Part shown: positions 37,138 to 44,563 of the stretch, piece after piece
Layout of the letters: each line of letters opens with the position of its first letter
How positions within the stretch are numbered: the stretch's first letter is position 1
Assembly: GCA_016288315.1 (NCBI GenBank)
Contig: JAEEYU010000055.1
Span: 90,417-154,416 of the forward strand
From: Clostridiaceae bacterium
Lineage (GTDB): Bacteria > Bacillota > Clostridia > Oscillospirales > Acutalibacteraceae
Reading direction: 5' to 3'
Length of the DNA stretch: 64,000 bases
Program-made: the position numbers and the translations under genes
Notes under the pieces: generated by a model
Told to the model about the DNA's origin: nothing
Database searches by the model: none
The model's input: the letters and a program-made list of their open reading frames with translations, nothing else

Positions 37138-37431
37138 TTATTTACAATCAGAATAATTAAAAAACTCAGTTTTTTCAACGAATTCAGCTTTTAATTTCTG
37201 AAGCAGGATGAAATGCGGTTGTGTTGTATGAACCTTCTGTGCTTCGGCATTTTTCCATCTTTCAATCAAAAGCAGGACTTCATCCGGTCTGTCTTCGGAA
37301 ATGAAATAATCGTATTGTAGACAGCCGATTTCATCTCTGCACTGCTGAGCTATATTGTTAAAGTTTAATGCTTCAATAAAGCTCTGCATCATACCTTTTT
37401 TGACATAATAATAAACATTCAATCCTGTCAT
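37138..37431 (-). CDS. Antibiotic biosynthesis monooxygenase (ABM/YgiN-like) domain protein
   Basis: A single dimeric ferredoxin-like domain of 97 residues. Family cues are the repeated pattern of a beta strand (LNVYYYVKKGMM), a helix with FIEAL, the GCLQYDYFISEDRPDEVLLLIERW stretch split over two strands, and HTTQPHF. YgiN-type members are quinol monooxygenases or small haem/peroxide-related enzymes; a specific reaction cannot be assigned. It begins 2 bases after the lipoprotein stop, so it is the second gene of that operon. Confidence 0.78.
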   Translation of the reverse strand: MTGLNVYYYVKKGMMQSFIEALNFNNIAQQCRDEIGCLQYDYFISEDRPDEVLLLIERWKNAEAQKVHTTQPHFILLQKLKAEFVEKTEFFNYSDCK

Positions 37432-37433
37432 AA

Positions 37434-38051
37434 TTATGATGCCTTTGCAGTTGTTTCTGTTGCTTTTTCAGAAGATTTTGATGTTGTCTCTTTGACGGTT
37501 TTATCTTCTTTCTTTTCTTCTTTCGCTTTGGTGGTGGGCGCAGCCGTGGTTCTTTCGCCTGACGCAAGAGTTCTGCCTTCTGCGTCAATTATAGGAGCCG
37601 CAATAAGATTACCGTTGCTGTCATAAATATCTTCTTCGTAATATTTAAGAGTTCCGTCTGCGTTATAATAATAGATGTGCTGTCTGACACCGGCATCATC
37701 ATAATCATAGGCCTGAGCCGAAACAAGATTGTTCTCGGCGTCAAAATCTCTTACGGAAAGACTTTTACCATTTTCATCATAGGTAAAAAATCTGTATGTT
37801 TCAACATTTCCTTTATTGTCATAATTGACTATTGTGTCAATTTGGGCATCATTTTCTTCGTTGTAGTAGTTTACTGATTTGCTGCCGTCTGTTGCCTTGA
37901 ATTCTTTTACTTCAACTTCTTCATTTAAAGTGGGAACTTCAACAGAAATGTTGCTGAAATCCTTTGAAACAATGGCTTTTTCTTTTTTGCCGCATCCGAA
38001 GAACATTGTCAGAGTTGCGATGCAAAGTAAAATAACAACTGCTTTTTTCAT
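37434..38051 (-). CDS. Putative lipoprotein with YD-like repeats
   Basis: 205 residues. A signal peptide ends at the lipobox MFFGC, with the lipid-modified Cys at about residue 20, so it should be anchored outside. The middle has short repeating units of the kind YDENGKSL, YDYDDAGV, YNADGTLKYYE, YDSNGNL, about 20 residues apart, resembling YD/RHS-type beta repeats. The C-terminal 45 residues are Thr/Lys/Ala/Glu-rich and probably disordered. Function unknown. A related copy lies at 38152. AGGAGG lies 5 bases before the ATG. Confidence 0.7.
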   Translation of the reverse strand: MKKAVVILLCIATLTMFFGCGKKEKAIVSKDFSNISVEVPTLNEEVEVKEFKATDGSKSVNYYNEENDAQIDTIVNYDNKGNVETYRFFTYDENGKSLSVRDFDAENNLVSAQAYDYDDAGVRQHIYYYNADGTLKYYEEDIYDSNGNLIAAPIIDAEGRTLASGERTTAAPTTKAKEEKKEDKTVKETTSKSSEKATETTAKAS

Positions 38052-38088
38052 ATTTATCCTCCTGAAAACGCTTGTTGAATTTACACAG

Positions 38089-38117
38089 ATATTAACACAT
38101 TAATATAAAAAAATCAA
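38089..38117 (-). promoter_or_regulatory. Possible promoter of the 37434 lipoprotein
   Basis: On the minus strand TTGATT (38117-38112), 17 bases, TAATAT (38094-38089). Confidence 0.4.
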
Positions 38118-38151
38118 TTCAATTTATTTTTTATTACACTTTATTTACAAT

Positions 38152-38727
38152 TCAGTCAAAAACATCGGGTAATTTGTCAAGTTGGTTGCCTTGTGCATCA
38201 TAAAGTTCTACCGGCTTATCAATACCGTTGCCGTCGTATGTGACAACTTCATAATATATAAGAGTGTAATCATAATTATAATAATAATAGCGGTAGTATC
38301 TTCCGAGTGAATCGTATTCATGCAAGCAGGCGTAGTCAAAAGTTTTTTCTGCCGAAAAAATATAATCACAGCTCACTCTGCCTTGTGAATCGAAAGTGGT
38401 TTTTGTATAACTGAACAGTTTACCGTCTTTATTGTAATTGACTTTTTCTGTGAAGCTTCTATCTTCGCTTTCATATATATCTGAAAACGAGCCGTCTTCA
38501 TAATATTCGGTTTCATGACCCTTACTGTTATCAAGGTAAAGTTCAATAGAAGGCAGCGTTTTTTTATCTTCTGTATATTCGTTATTTGGTAATAAATTTA
38601 AAGTTGTAGGTTCGTAAGTATTAATTACAGTATCTGACGTTGACTCAGATGTTTTTTCACCTTTGACACATCCGGTTAAGAAAAGTAATAAACATAATGT
38701 TAATAATAATAAATATTTTTTTATCAT
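38152..38727 (-). CDS. Putative lipoprotein with YD-like repeats (paralogue)
   Basis: 191 residues with a signal peptide and lipobox FLTGC. The repeat region parallels the neighbouring lipoprotein: VNYNKDGKLFSYTK, FDSQGRV, EYDSLGRYYRYYYYN, YYEVVTYDGNG and YDAQGNQL. The similarity in order and spacing marks the two as tandem duplicates that have diverged. It lacks the disordered tail of its paralogue. Function unknown. Ribosome site AGGAGA about 9 bases before the ATG. Divergent from argF. Confidence 0.68.
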   Translation of the reverse strand: MIKKYLLLLTLCLLLFLTGCVKGEKTSESTSDTVINTYEPTTLNLLPNNEYTEDKKTLPSIELYLDNSKGHETEYYEDGSFSDIYESEDRSFTEKVNYNKDGKLFSYTKTTFDSQGRVSCDYIFSAEKTFDYACLHEYDSLGRYYRYYYYNYDYTLIYYEVVTYDGNGIDKPVELYDAQGNQLDKLPDVFD

Positions 38728-38749
38728 TAATAAAATCTCCTGAAATTAT

Positions 38750-38778
38750 TGACATTAATCAAAATGATATGTATAATT
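38750..38778 (+). promoter_or_regulatory. Consensus sigma-A promoter of argF
   Basis: TTGACA (38750-38755), 17 bases, TATAAT (38773-38778): both boxes and the spacer match consensus exactly. Confidence 0.75.
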
Positions 38779-38804
38779 ATGCATAATTTTGAATCGATAT
38801 TTGG
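38771..38804 (+). promoter_or_regulatory. Two ARG-box-like sites at the argF promoter
   Basis: TGTATAATTATGCA (38771-38784) overlaps the -10 and TGAATCGATATTTG (38791-38804) lies just downstream. Each resembles the ArgR site TGAAT-4-ATTCA, and their centres are 20 bases apart, about two helical turns, close to the spacing in known tandem ARG boxes. Binding would block the promoter when arginine is plentiful. This is inference from sequence. Confidence 0.5.
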
Positions 38805-38813
38805 AGGAACAAA

Positions 38814-39725
38814 ATGGATCATCTGTTAAAGCTTGCTGATTTATCAACGGAAGAAATAACTCAGCTTTTAAACCTTGCTGATCAGCTTAAATATGAAAAG
38901 AAAAACGGTATTGAGCATCACTATCTTAAAGGTAAAACGCTCGGAATGATTTTTCAGAAATCGTCAACAAGAACAAGAGTGTCATTCGAAGTCGGAATGT
39001 ATGACCTTGGCGGCTCAGCGCTTTTCCTGAGTTCAAACGACCTTCAGATTGGCAGGGGAGAACCGGTTGAAGACACGGCAAGAGTTATGTCACGTTATCT
39101 TGACGGTATTATGATAAGAACATACAGTCAGGATGAAGTTGAAACTTTAGCAAAATACGGAACAATTCCCATCATAAACGGATTGACAGATTACTGCCAC
39201 CCCTGCCAGGTTTTGGCAGATCTGATGACTATAAGAGAACATAAAAAGGTTATTGCCGGCAAAAAGTTCTGCTATATAGGCGACGGCAACAATATGGCAA
39301 ATTCACTTATAGTCGGCGGAATTAAAATGGGTATGAGCGTTTCAATCGGCTGCCCTGAAAACTACCAACCCGATTCCGGAATAATGAAATGGGCAAAAGA
39401 GAACGGTGAATTTTTATGTACACCGGATATTCTTGAAGCTGCAAAGGATGCAGATGTTCTTTATACCGATGTTTGGGCTTCAATGGGTCAGGAAGGTGAA
39501 GCTGCCGTCAGGCGCAAGGCGTTCAGCGGTTATCAGATTAATGATTCCGTTATGGCTGTTGCAAAACCCGATGCAATGGTTATGCACTGTCTTCCCGCTC
39601 ACAGAGAAGAAGAAATAACTTCAAAAGTTTTTGAAGAGCACGCAGGTGAAATATTTGACGAGGCGGAAAACAGACTTCACGCTCAGAAAGCTGTTCTTGT
39701 CAAGCTTCTTTCAGATAATAAATAA
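38814..39725 (+). CDS. argF: Ornithine carbamoyltransferase
   Basis: Joins carbamoyl phosphate and ornithine to citrulline in arginine synthesis. The carbamoyl-phosphate loop STRTR is at residues 51-55, and the ornithine loop HCLPAHR is near the C-terminus. 303 residues is standard. TGGAGGA lies 6 bases before the ATG. It stands alone, away from other arg genes, with its own promoter, ARG-box-like operators and terminator. The biosynthetic role is favoured over the deiminase-pathway catabolic form because no arcA or arcC is nearby and the operators suggest repression. Confidence 0.93.
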   Translation: MDHLLKLADLSTEEITQLLNLADQLKYEKKNGIEHHYLKGKTLGMIFQKSSTRTRVSFEVGMYDLGGSALFLSSNDLQIGRGEPVEDTARVMSRYLDGIMIRTYSQDEVETLAKYGTIPIINGLTDYCHPCQVLADLMTIREHKKVIAGKKFCYIGDGNNMANSLIVGGIKMGMSVSIGCPENYQPDSGIMKWAKENGEFLCTPDILEAAKDADVLYTDVWASMGQEGEAAVRRKAFSGYQINDSVMAVAKPDAMVMHCLPAHREEEITSKVFEEHAGEIFDEAENRLHAQKAVLVKLLSDNK

Positions 39726-39732
39726 TTTTTTC

Positions 39733-39762
39733 TGCAGGGATTGCATTTTGACAATCCCTGCA
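39733..39762 (+). terminator. Terminator of argF
   Basis: A perfect 11-bp stem TGCAGGGATTG/CAATCCCTGCA with an 8-base loop and TTTTTAT behind it. Confidence 0.85.
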
Positions 39763-39765
39763 TTT

Positions 39766-41025
39766 TTATATTATACAATCAATTATGAATATTGCGAAAA
39801 GTGTGTTTGCCCAGGCAAACCATGAGCGGGTGAATTCATAAGGATTATTACAGTCAAATCCTTCATGCATAAAACCGGTTCCCGCTGTAGTAGAACGTAA
39901 TATTTCAAAAATCCGCTTTTGATCGTCTTTGTTGTCTGTTGTCAATGCTTCAATAATAAGAGAAATGTGCCAGATGTAGTTTTCAGGAGTATGAGGGCTG
40001 CCGATTCCTTTTGCACATGTTCCCTCAAAAAAGTAGGGATTGTTTTTGCTTAAAATATATTTTCTGGTGTTCAGATATATTTCATCGTCTTTATTGCAAT
40101 ATCCGAGATAAGGTAATGATAAAAGACTCGGAACATTTGCGTCATCCATCATCAATTTATTTCCGAGACCGTCAACCTCGTAAGCATATATTTTTCCGAA
40201 TTCTTTATCATCAACTACAGCATATTTTTCTATTCCGTTTTTAATCTGTTCGCAGAGAGTAATAATGTCTTTTTTTAGAGGATTATTGATATTCTCTTTG
40301 TTAAGAATTGTATTAAGATCATTGAATACGGCTATAATAAACATATTTGCAGGAACAAGGAAAGGATATTCGCATCTGTCGTCACTCGGTCTGAATGCAG
40401 AACGGACCATTCCTGTATATTTATAATTGGCACCGTAACCGTTATTCAGAAGACTGTCTTTTTCATCGTCAGGCCTTCTGAAATAGTATGGAGATTTATC
40501 TTTATAATCCTGTTCAGTAATAAGTGTTTTTACAATAGTGTCTAATGTTTCAAAAAATAATGAATCAAAAACAGAAATATCTTTTGAATAATAATAGTAT
40601 TTATTTAAAAGCCAAAGGGGATAAATCAGAGAATCAATTTCATATTTTCTTTCAAAAACAATCGGTTTTGTCGGAGTCTCATCTTTGTGACCCGTTCCGT
40701 CCGGTTTCTCGTTGAATGCGTTGGCGTAAGGATCGGTATTGATGTATTGAAACTGCCTTTTTAAAAGACTTCTGACAAGCTGTCTGCAATCACGGTCAAC
40801 TCCGGCAAGTCTGACATAATGGCTTACCTGAACGCTGCTGTCCCGAAGCCACATTGCCTCAATGTCGCCGGTTATTATAAACACATTACCGTCATCGTCA
40901 TATTTTACAGTAGTTTCAAGCGTATTGAGATAACATTTGCGAAAGTCATTTTTCAAATCTTCATTATCGAGTTTATCGCAAACGCTTTCTATATATTTTC
41001 GCATTTCCGGGAATTTATTATCCAT
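39766..41025 (-). CDS. Glycoside hydrolase family 125 (alpha-1,6-mannosidase)
   Basis: Metal-independent exo-alpha-1,6-mannosidase family (formerly DUF1237). The 419-residue (alpha/alpha)6-barrel shows GDIEAMWLRDSSVQ, YANAFNE, FERKYEIDSLIYPLW, DDANVPSLLSLPYLGY and the C-terminal EFTRSWFAWANTLF, all characteristic. No signal peptide. AAAGGA lies about 10 bases before the ATG, and the flavoprotein gene is 13 bases upstream, so they probably share a transcript. Likely substrates are mannose-containing glycans taken up from the host or diet. Confidence 0.92.
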   Translation of the reverse strand: MDNKFPEMRKYIESVCDKLDNEDLKNDFRKCYLNTLETTVKYDDDGNVFIITGDIEAMWLRDSSVQVSHYVRLAGVDRDCRQLVRSLLKRQFQYINTDPYANAFNEKPDGTGHKDETPTKPIVFERKYEIDSLIYPLWLLNKYYYYSKDISVFDSLFFETLDTIVKTLITEQDYKDKSPYYFRRPDDEKDSLLNNGYGANYKYTGMVRSAFRPSDDRCEYPFLVPANMFIIAVFNDLNTILNKENINNPLKKDIITLCEQIKNGIEKYAVVDDKEFGKIYAYEVDGLGNKLMMDDANVPSLLSLPYLGYCNKDDEIYLNTRKYILSKNNPYFFEGTCAKGIGSPHTPENYIWHISLIIEALTTDNKDDQKRIFEILRSTTAGTGFMHEGFDCNNPYEFTRSWFAWANTLFAIFIIDCII

Positions 41026-41038
41026 AATTAATATCCTT

Positions 41039-42367
41039 TTACTTTATTTGAAAACACATTTTATATTGCTTTGCCCAGCGAAAAACAGATTGTCTGTTCC
41101 AGTGTCTCGGCATTGTGGTTGTTACGGCAACAACAGAAGCAATTCTTTTGCCTGTCATAAGAATTTTCTTTAAGAGAACTGTATCTTTGCAGACATTTTT
41201 TGCTTTATTAATCATATCGGTCGGAGAGAAGTTGATGAAAGAAACAAGACTTGTGCTGTCTGCGCCGATTGTTAAATCTTTACCGGTTAGTATTCCGTTT
41301 TCGAACATAAAATCAAGTTCTTCGGGTTTTAATTCTGCAAGAAGCAGTTTAACGCAGGCAAGCTGAGCAAGACCTGAGCCGAGGTTTTTATAATATTTAA
41401 CCTGATAATCCCACAGTGTGTCTGCGCAGAAGCAGTTGTATTTGTCAGCAATAACAGTATCTGCAAGCATTCTTGATGCTCTGAGTGAATTTGCAATACC
41501 GGAACCGATTACCGGAACGGTCATAAATGCGCTGTCGCCGATTGCCGCATAACCGTCGCAAACCATAATTGCAAGCGGCTGACGAACCGGTATTTTGACA
41601 TACTGACCGCCTCGCTTTAGCTCGGTGCCGAGAACAGGGTTTTCGCTTCTGAAAAGTGTTGCTATTTCGTTGACCTTCTCATCTGTCAGTTTTTCAAAAA
41701 GTCCGATGAGTAAATCTGAGTATTCTTCTTCCGCTGCAATCCAGCCGACGCCGGTATTTCCTCCGGGAAGAAGACAAACCTTGTATTTGTCTTTTACTTC
41801 TTCTTCGGTGCCTCTGTTGTAAAATGCTCGGAAAACATTGAACTGACTGAAATCACCGGGAATTTTTTCAATTCCGCAGACAGCCGGCAGTTTTGTTCTT
41901 ACAGGTGAATCAATACCTGCGGCATCAATTATCAGATCGCCGTAAAAATTACCGAGTGACGTTTTTATGCCGACTACTCTGTTGCCTGCCATCAGCGGGC
42001 ATTCTATTTTACATTCATAAACAAATTTAACACCGCAGTTAACTGCATGATTAATGAGATGAGCGTAAATATCTTTTCGCTCCATTTTTATTTCAAGCTG
42101 ATCCGGCGATACATCCTGACGCAGACCGATTTTCATATTTGTTGAGTAAAAAGTCATATTTTCTTTATACTCATATTTTTCTTCATCGGGCATATCGATT
42201 CCGGCAATCTTTAAAGCACCGGGAGCAAAAATATCTGTCCAGTCATAGCCCAGTGTGCCTTCTTTTTCTTTTTCATATACAGTTACGTCATAGCCGTTTT
42301 GCGCAAGGATAGCAGCAACGGCAATACCTCCGTGGCCCGCTCCGGCAACAATTATTTTTGCTGACAT
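41039..42367 (-). CDS. FAD-dependent oxidoreductase (PHBH/geranylgeranyl reductase-like)
   Basis: 442 residues. The N-terminal FAD site is VAGAGHGGIAVAA, followed by VTVYEKEK. The second FAD motif AIGDSAFMTVPVIGSGIANSL is the GD...P..G.G pattern of the para-hydroxybenzoate hydroxylase/geranylgeranyl reductase fold. No membrane helices. The C-terminal 100 residues are helical and unassigned. The substrate is unknown. Ribosome site GGAGGT 5 bases before the ATG, and own promoter just upstream; the mannosidase gene follows. Confidence 0.72.
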   Translation of the reverse strand: MSAKIIVAGAGHGGIAVAAILAQNGYDVTVYEKEKEGTLGYDWTDIFAPGALKIAGIDMPDEEKYEYKENMTFYSTNMKIGLRQDVSPDQLEIKMERKDIYAHLINHAVNCGVKFVYECKIECPLMAGNRVVGIKTSLGNFYGDLIIDAAGIDSPVRTKLPAVCGIEKIPGDFSQFNVFRAFYNRGTEEEVKDKYKVCLLPGGNTGVGWIAAEEEYSDLLIGLFEKLTDEKVNEIATLFRSENPVLGTELKRGGQYVKIPVRQPLAIMVCDGYAAIGDSAFMTVPVIGSGIANSLRASRMLADTVIADKYNCFCADTLWDYQVKYYKNLGSGLAQLACVKLLLAELKPEELDFMFENGILTGKDLTIGADSTSLVSFINFSPTDMINKAKNVCKDTVLLKKILMTGKRIASVVAVTTTMPRHWNRQSVFRWAKQYKMCFQIK

Positions 42368-42390
42368 ATTCCACCTCCGAATTTTTCATA

Positions 42391-42419
42391 ATTTTAACAT
42401 AAATCATTGTTTTTATCAA
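42391..42419 (-). promoter_or_regulatory. Promoter of the flavoprotein-GH125 pair
   Basis: On the minus strand TTGATA (42419-42414), 17 bases, TAAAAT (42396-42391). Confidence 0.5.
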
Positions 42420-42440
42420 TATTATTTGATTAAAATGACG

Positions 42441-42469
42441 TTGACTGAAATGATTATTTTTATTATATT
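42441..42469 (+). promoter_or_regulatory. Promoter of pyk
   Basis: TTGACT (42441-42446), 17 bases, TATATT (42464-42469), 31 bases before the pyk ATG. Confidence 0.6.
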
Positions 42470-42500
42470 ATCAATGTTAGAGAAAAAAAGGAGAAAAGCT

Positions 42501-43922
42501 ATGAGAAGAACTAAAATTGTCTGCACTCTCGGACCCGCAAGCAACAGCGAAGAGGTTATATCCGAGCTTCTTAAAAATGGTCTTAATGTTGCCAGACTTA
42601 ACTTTTCACACGGTTCATATTTTGACCACGCTAAAACCATAGATACTTTCCGCAAGGTCAGAGATGAATTAAAACTACCTGCCGCCGTAATGCTTGACAC
42701 AAAAGGTCCGGAAATCAGAATCAAATCAATAAAAGGCGGTCAGACTGAGCTTGTTGCAGGCGAAAGAATAATCCTTTCTGCATCTGATTGTGAAGGGGAT
42801 TCTTCAAAAGTTTCAATTACTTACCCCAAATTATGCGGTCAGCTTAAAAACGGAAATACCATTCTTATTGACGACGGTAAAATTATTCTGAATGTAATTG
42901 ATTCTGATGAATCTGAGCTTGTTTGTGAAATCACAGAGGGCGGAATACTCAAAAGCAACAAGAGTATAAATATTCCGAATGTTCATATAGATATGCCCTT
43001 CATTAGTGAAAAAGACGAGCAGGATTTACTGTTCGGAATTGAGCATGACGTTGATTTTGTAGCTGCTTCATTTGTCCGTTCAAAAGATGATGTAATTGAA
43101 ATGAGAAAATTCCTCGATTATCACGGCGGTCATTCAATTAAACTTATAGCTAAAATTGAAAATATTGAAGGCGTCAGAAATTTTGATGACATTCTGCAGT
43201 ATTCTGACGGAATAATGGTTGCGCGCGGTGATATGGGTGTTGAAGTTGAATTTGAAAGACTTCCCGGCATACAAAAAAAGTTTATAAAAAAATGCTACCA
43301 GTCCGGCAAAATGGTAATTACGGCCACACAGATGCTTGAATCAATGATTACCAGTTATACACCAACACGTGCGGAAATATCAGATGTTGCCAATGCTGTA
43401 TTTGACGGAACAAGTGCTGTAATGCTTTCAGGTGAAACCGCAGTCGGCGAACATCCGGCAAGAGTTGTTGAGGTTATGGCAAAAATTGTTGAGCAGGCGG
43501 AACAGGATGCTTTGAAAATGATGGCATATAACGGCATAAGATATGACGTTGACAAAAACGATGTCACCAACGCTATTTGTGATGCTGCCTGCACAACAGC
43601 CCGCGACCTTAAATGCAAAGCGATAATAGCTGTAACAACATCCGGAACAACAGCAAGAAGAGTTTCAAAATTCAGACCTCACGAACCTATTGTTGCTTCG
43701 ACTCCCGAGGTTAAAACATATCATCAGCTGTCTTTATCCTGGGGCGTATTTCCCGTTCTTGCTCTCAATCAGGATGATGAAAACAAGCTCTTCCTTCACG
43801 CAATTGACTGTGCAAAACAGATTGACCTTGTCAATGAGGGCGACACCGTAGTTATAACGGCAGGCGTTCCTCTCAAAATGTCAGGAACAACAAATATTCT
43901 CAAAGTTGAAGTTGTAAGATAA
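42501..43922 (+). CDS. pyk: Pyruvate kinase
   Basis: Makes pyruvate and ATP from phosphoenolpyruvate. Start chosen at ATG 42501, with AAGGAG 8 bases upstream, because the extended frame from 42426 would include the promoter. The protein (473 residues) opens with RTKIVCTLGPAS. It carries MLDTKGPEIR, the catalytic lysine in LIAKIENIEG, the metal-binding MVARGDMGVE and the TATQMLESM loop. It lacks the extra C-terminal phosphohistidine-like domain present in Bacillus pyruvate kinase. Isolated gene with own promoter and terminator. Confidence 0.95.
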   Translation: MRRTKIVCTLGPASNSEEVISELLKNGLNVARLNFSHGSYFDHAKTIDTFRKVRDELKLPAAVMLDTKGPEIRIKSIKGGQTELVAGERIILSASDCEGDSSKVSITYPKLCGQLKNGNTILIDDGKIILNVIDSDESELVCEITEGGILKSNKSINIPNVHIDMPFISEKDEQDLLFGIEHDVDFVAASFVRSKDDVIEMRKFLDYHGGHSIKLIAKIENIEGVRNFDDILQYSDGIMVARGDMGVEVEFERLPGIQKKFIKKCYQSGKMVITATQMLESMITSYTPTRAEISDVANAVFDGTSAVMLSGETAVGEHPARVVEVMAKIVEQAEQDALKMMAYNGIRYDVDKNDVTNAICDAACTTARDLKCKAIIAVTTSGTTARRVSKFRPHEPIVASTPEVKTYHQLSLSWGVFPVLALNQDDENKLFLHAIDCAKQIDLVNEGDTVVITAGVPLKMSGTTNILKVEVVR

Positions 43923-43928
43923 GCTAAA

Positions 43929-43950
43929 ATGAGCGCCATTCGGCGCTCAT
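43929..43950. terminator. Bidirectional terminator between pyk and rnhA
   Basis: Nine-bp stem ATGAGCGCC/GGCGCTCAT with an ATTC loop. It includes the rnhA stop codon. Confidence 0.75.
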
Positions 43951-44402
43951 TTATTTTCAGAATATTTCGCAGATTGTTCAGTTGCGAGCTTGTCACATCT
44001 TTCGTTTTCGGGGTGTCCGGCATGTCCTTTAACCCAGATAATTTCATATTTATGCTCAGCCAGCAGATTAAGCAGTTCCTGCCATAACTCAACATTGAGA
44101 ACAGGCGATTTGTCGGCTTTTTTCCATCCTTTTTTAATCCAGTTCCAGATCCATCCGTTATTGAATGCATCAGAAATATATTTGGAGTCAGTAAATATTA
44201 TAATGTTGCATTTTTCTTTAAGCCGTTTCAGAGCGGATATTAATGCTGTAAGCTCCATACGGTTGTTGGTTGTCTGTTTTTCACCGCCGGAAATTTCAAG
44301 CTCATGTTCACCGTAACGCAGAATAGCGCCCCATCCGCCGGGACCGGGGTTTCCCGAACAAGCGCCGTCTGTAAAAATCTCTACTGTTTTTAAATCTTCC
44401 AT
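43947..44402 (-). CDS. rnhA: Ribonuclease HI
   Basis: Cuts the RNA strand of RNA-DNA hybrids. The four catalytic acids are in place: Asp in [14 protein letters not shown], Glu in NRMELTAL, Asp in FTDSKYI and Asp in ERCDKLA, with the flexible-loop His in KGHAGHPEN. About 151 residues, usual for type 1. Start chosen at ATG 44402 with CGGAG 6 bases upstream; a longer frame to 44432 lacks support. Confidence 0.95.
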   Translation of the reverse strand: MEDLKTVEIFTDGACSGNPGPGGWGAILRYGEHELEISGGEKQTTNNRMELTALISALKRLKEKCNIIIFTDSKYISDAFNNGWIWNWIKKGWKKADKSPVLNVELWQELLNLLAEHKYEIIWVKGHAGHPENERCDKLATEQSAKYSENK

Positions 44403-44474
44403 AGTATCTCCGTTTTTCTTTAATAATAACATTTATTTGAAATTTTTCAATGATCTTTATTTATTTTCTAAATC

Positions 44475-44503
44475 TTGACTTATTTTATATTTTAAAGTAA
44501 TAT
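44475..44503 (+). promoter_or_regulatory. Promoter of the rnj-ftsH gene run
   Basis: TTGACT (44475-44480), 17 bases, TAATAT (44498-44503), about 60 bases before the rnj start. Confidence 0.5.
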
Positions 44504-44533
44504 AAAATATCAAATAATATTTTAAATGAAAGG

Positions 44534-44563
44534 CGGTTGACCGTTTCAACCGATATTTTGTAA
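44534..44563 (+). promoter_or_regulatory. Eight-codon upstream ORF and hairpin in the rnj leader
   Basis: A TTG at 44537 after AAAGGCGG opens an eight-codon frame whose TAA (44561-44563) shares its last base with the rnj ATG (TAATG). The same bases form a 7-bp hairpin, CGGTTGA (44534-44540) with TCAACCG (44546-44552). The only ribosome-binding-like site therefore lies before the upstream frame and 29 bases from the rnj start, which points to coupled translation or a hairpin that shortens the distance. Confidence 0.4.

Noticed and set aside
42426-42500. Extended N-terminus of pyruvate kinase
   Set aside because: The extension includes the -35 and -10 boxes; the family normally begins at RTKIVCTLGP, and AAGGAG lies before the ATG at 42501.
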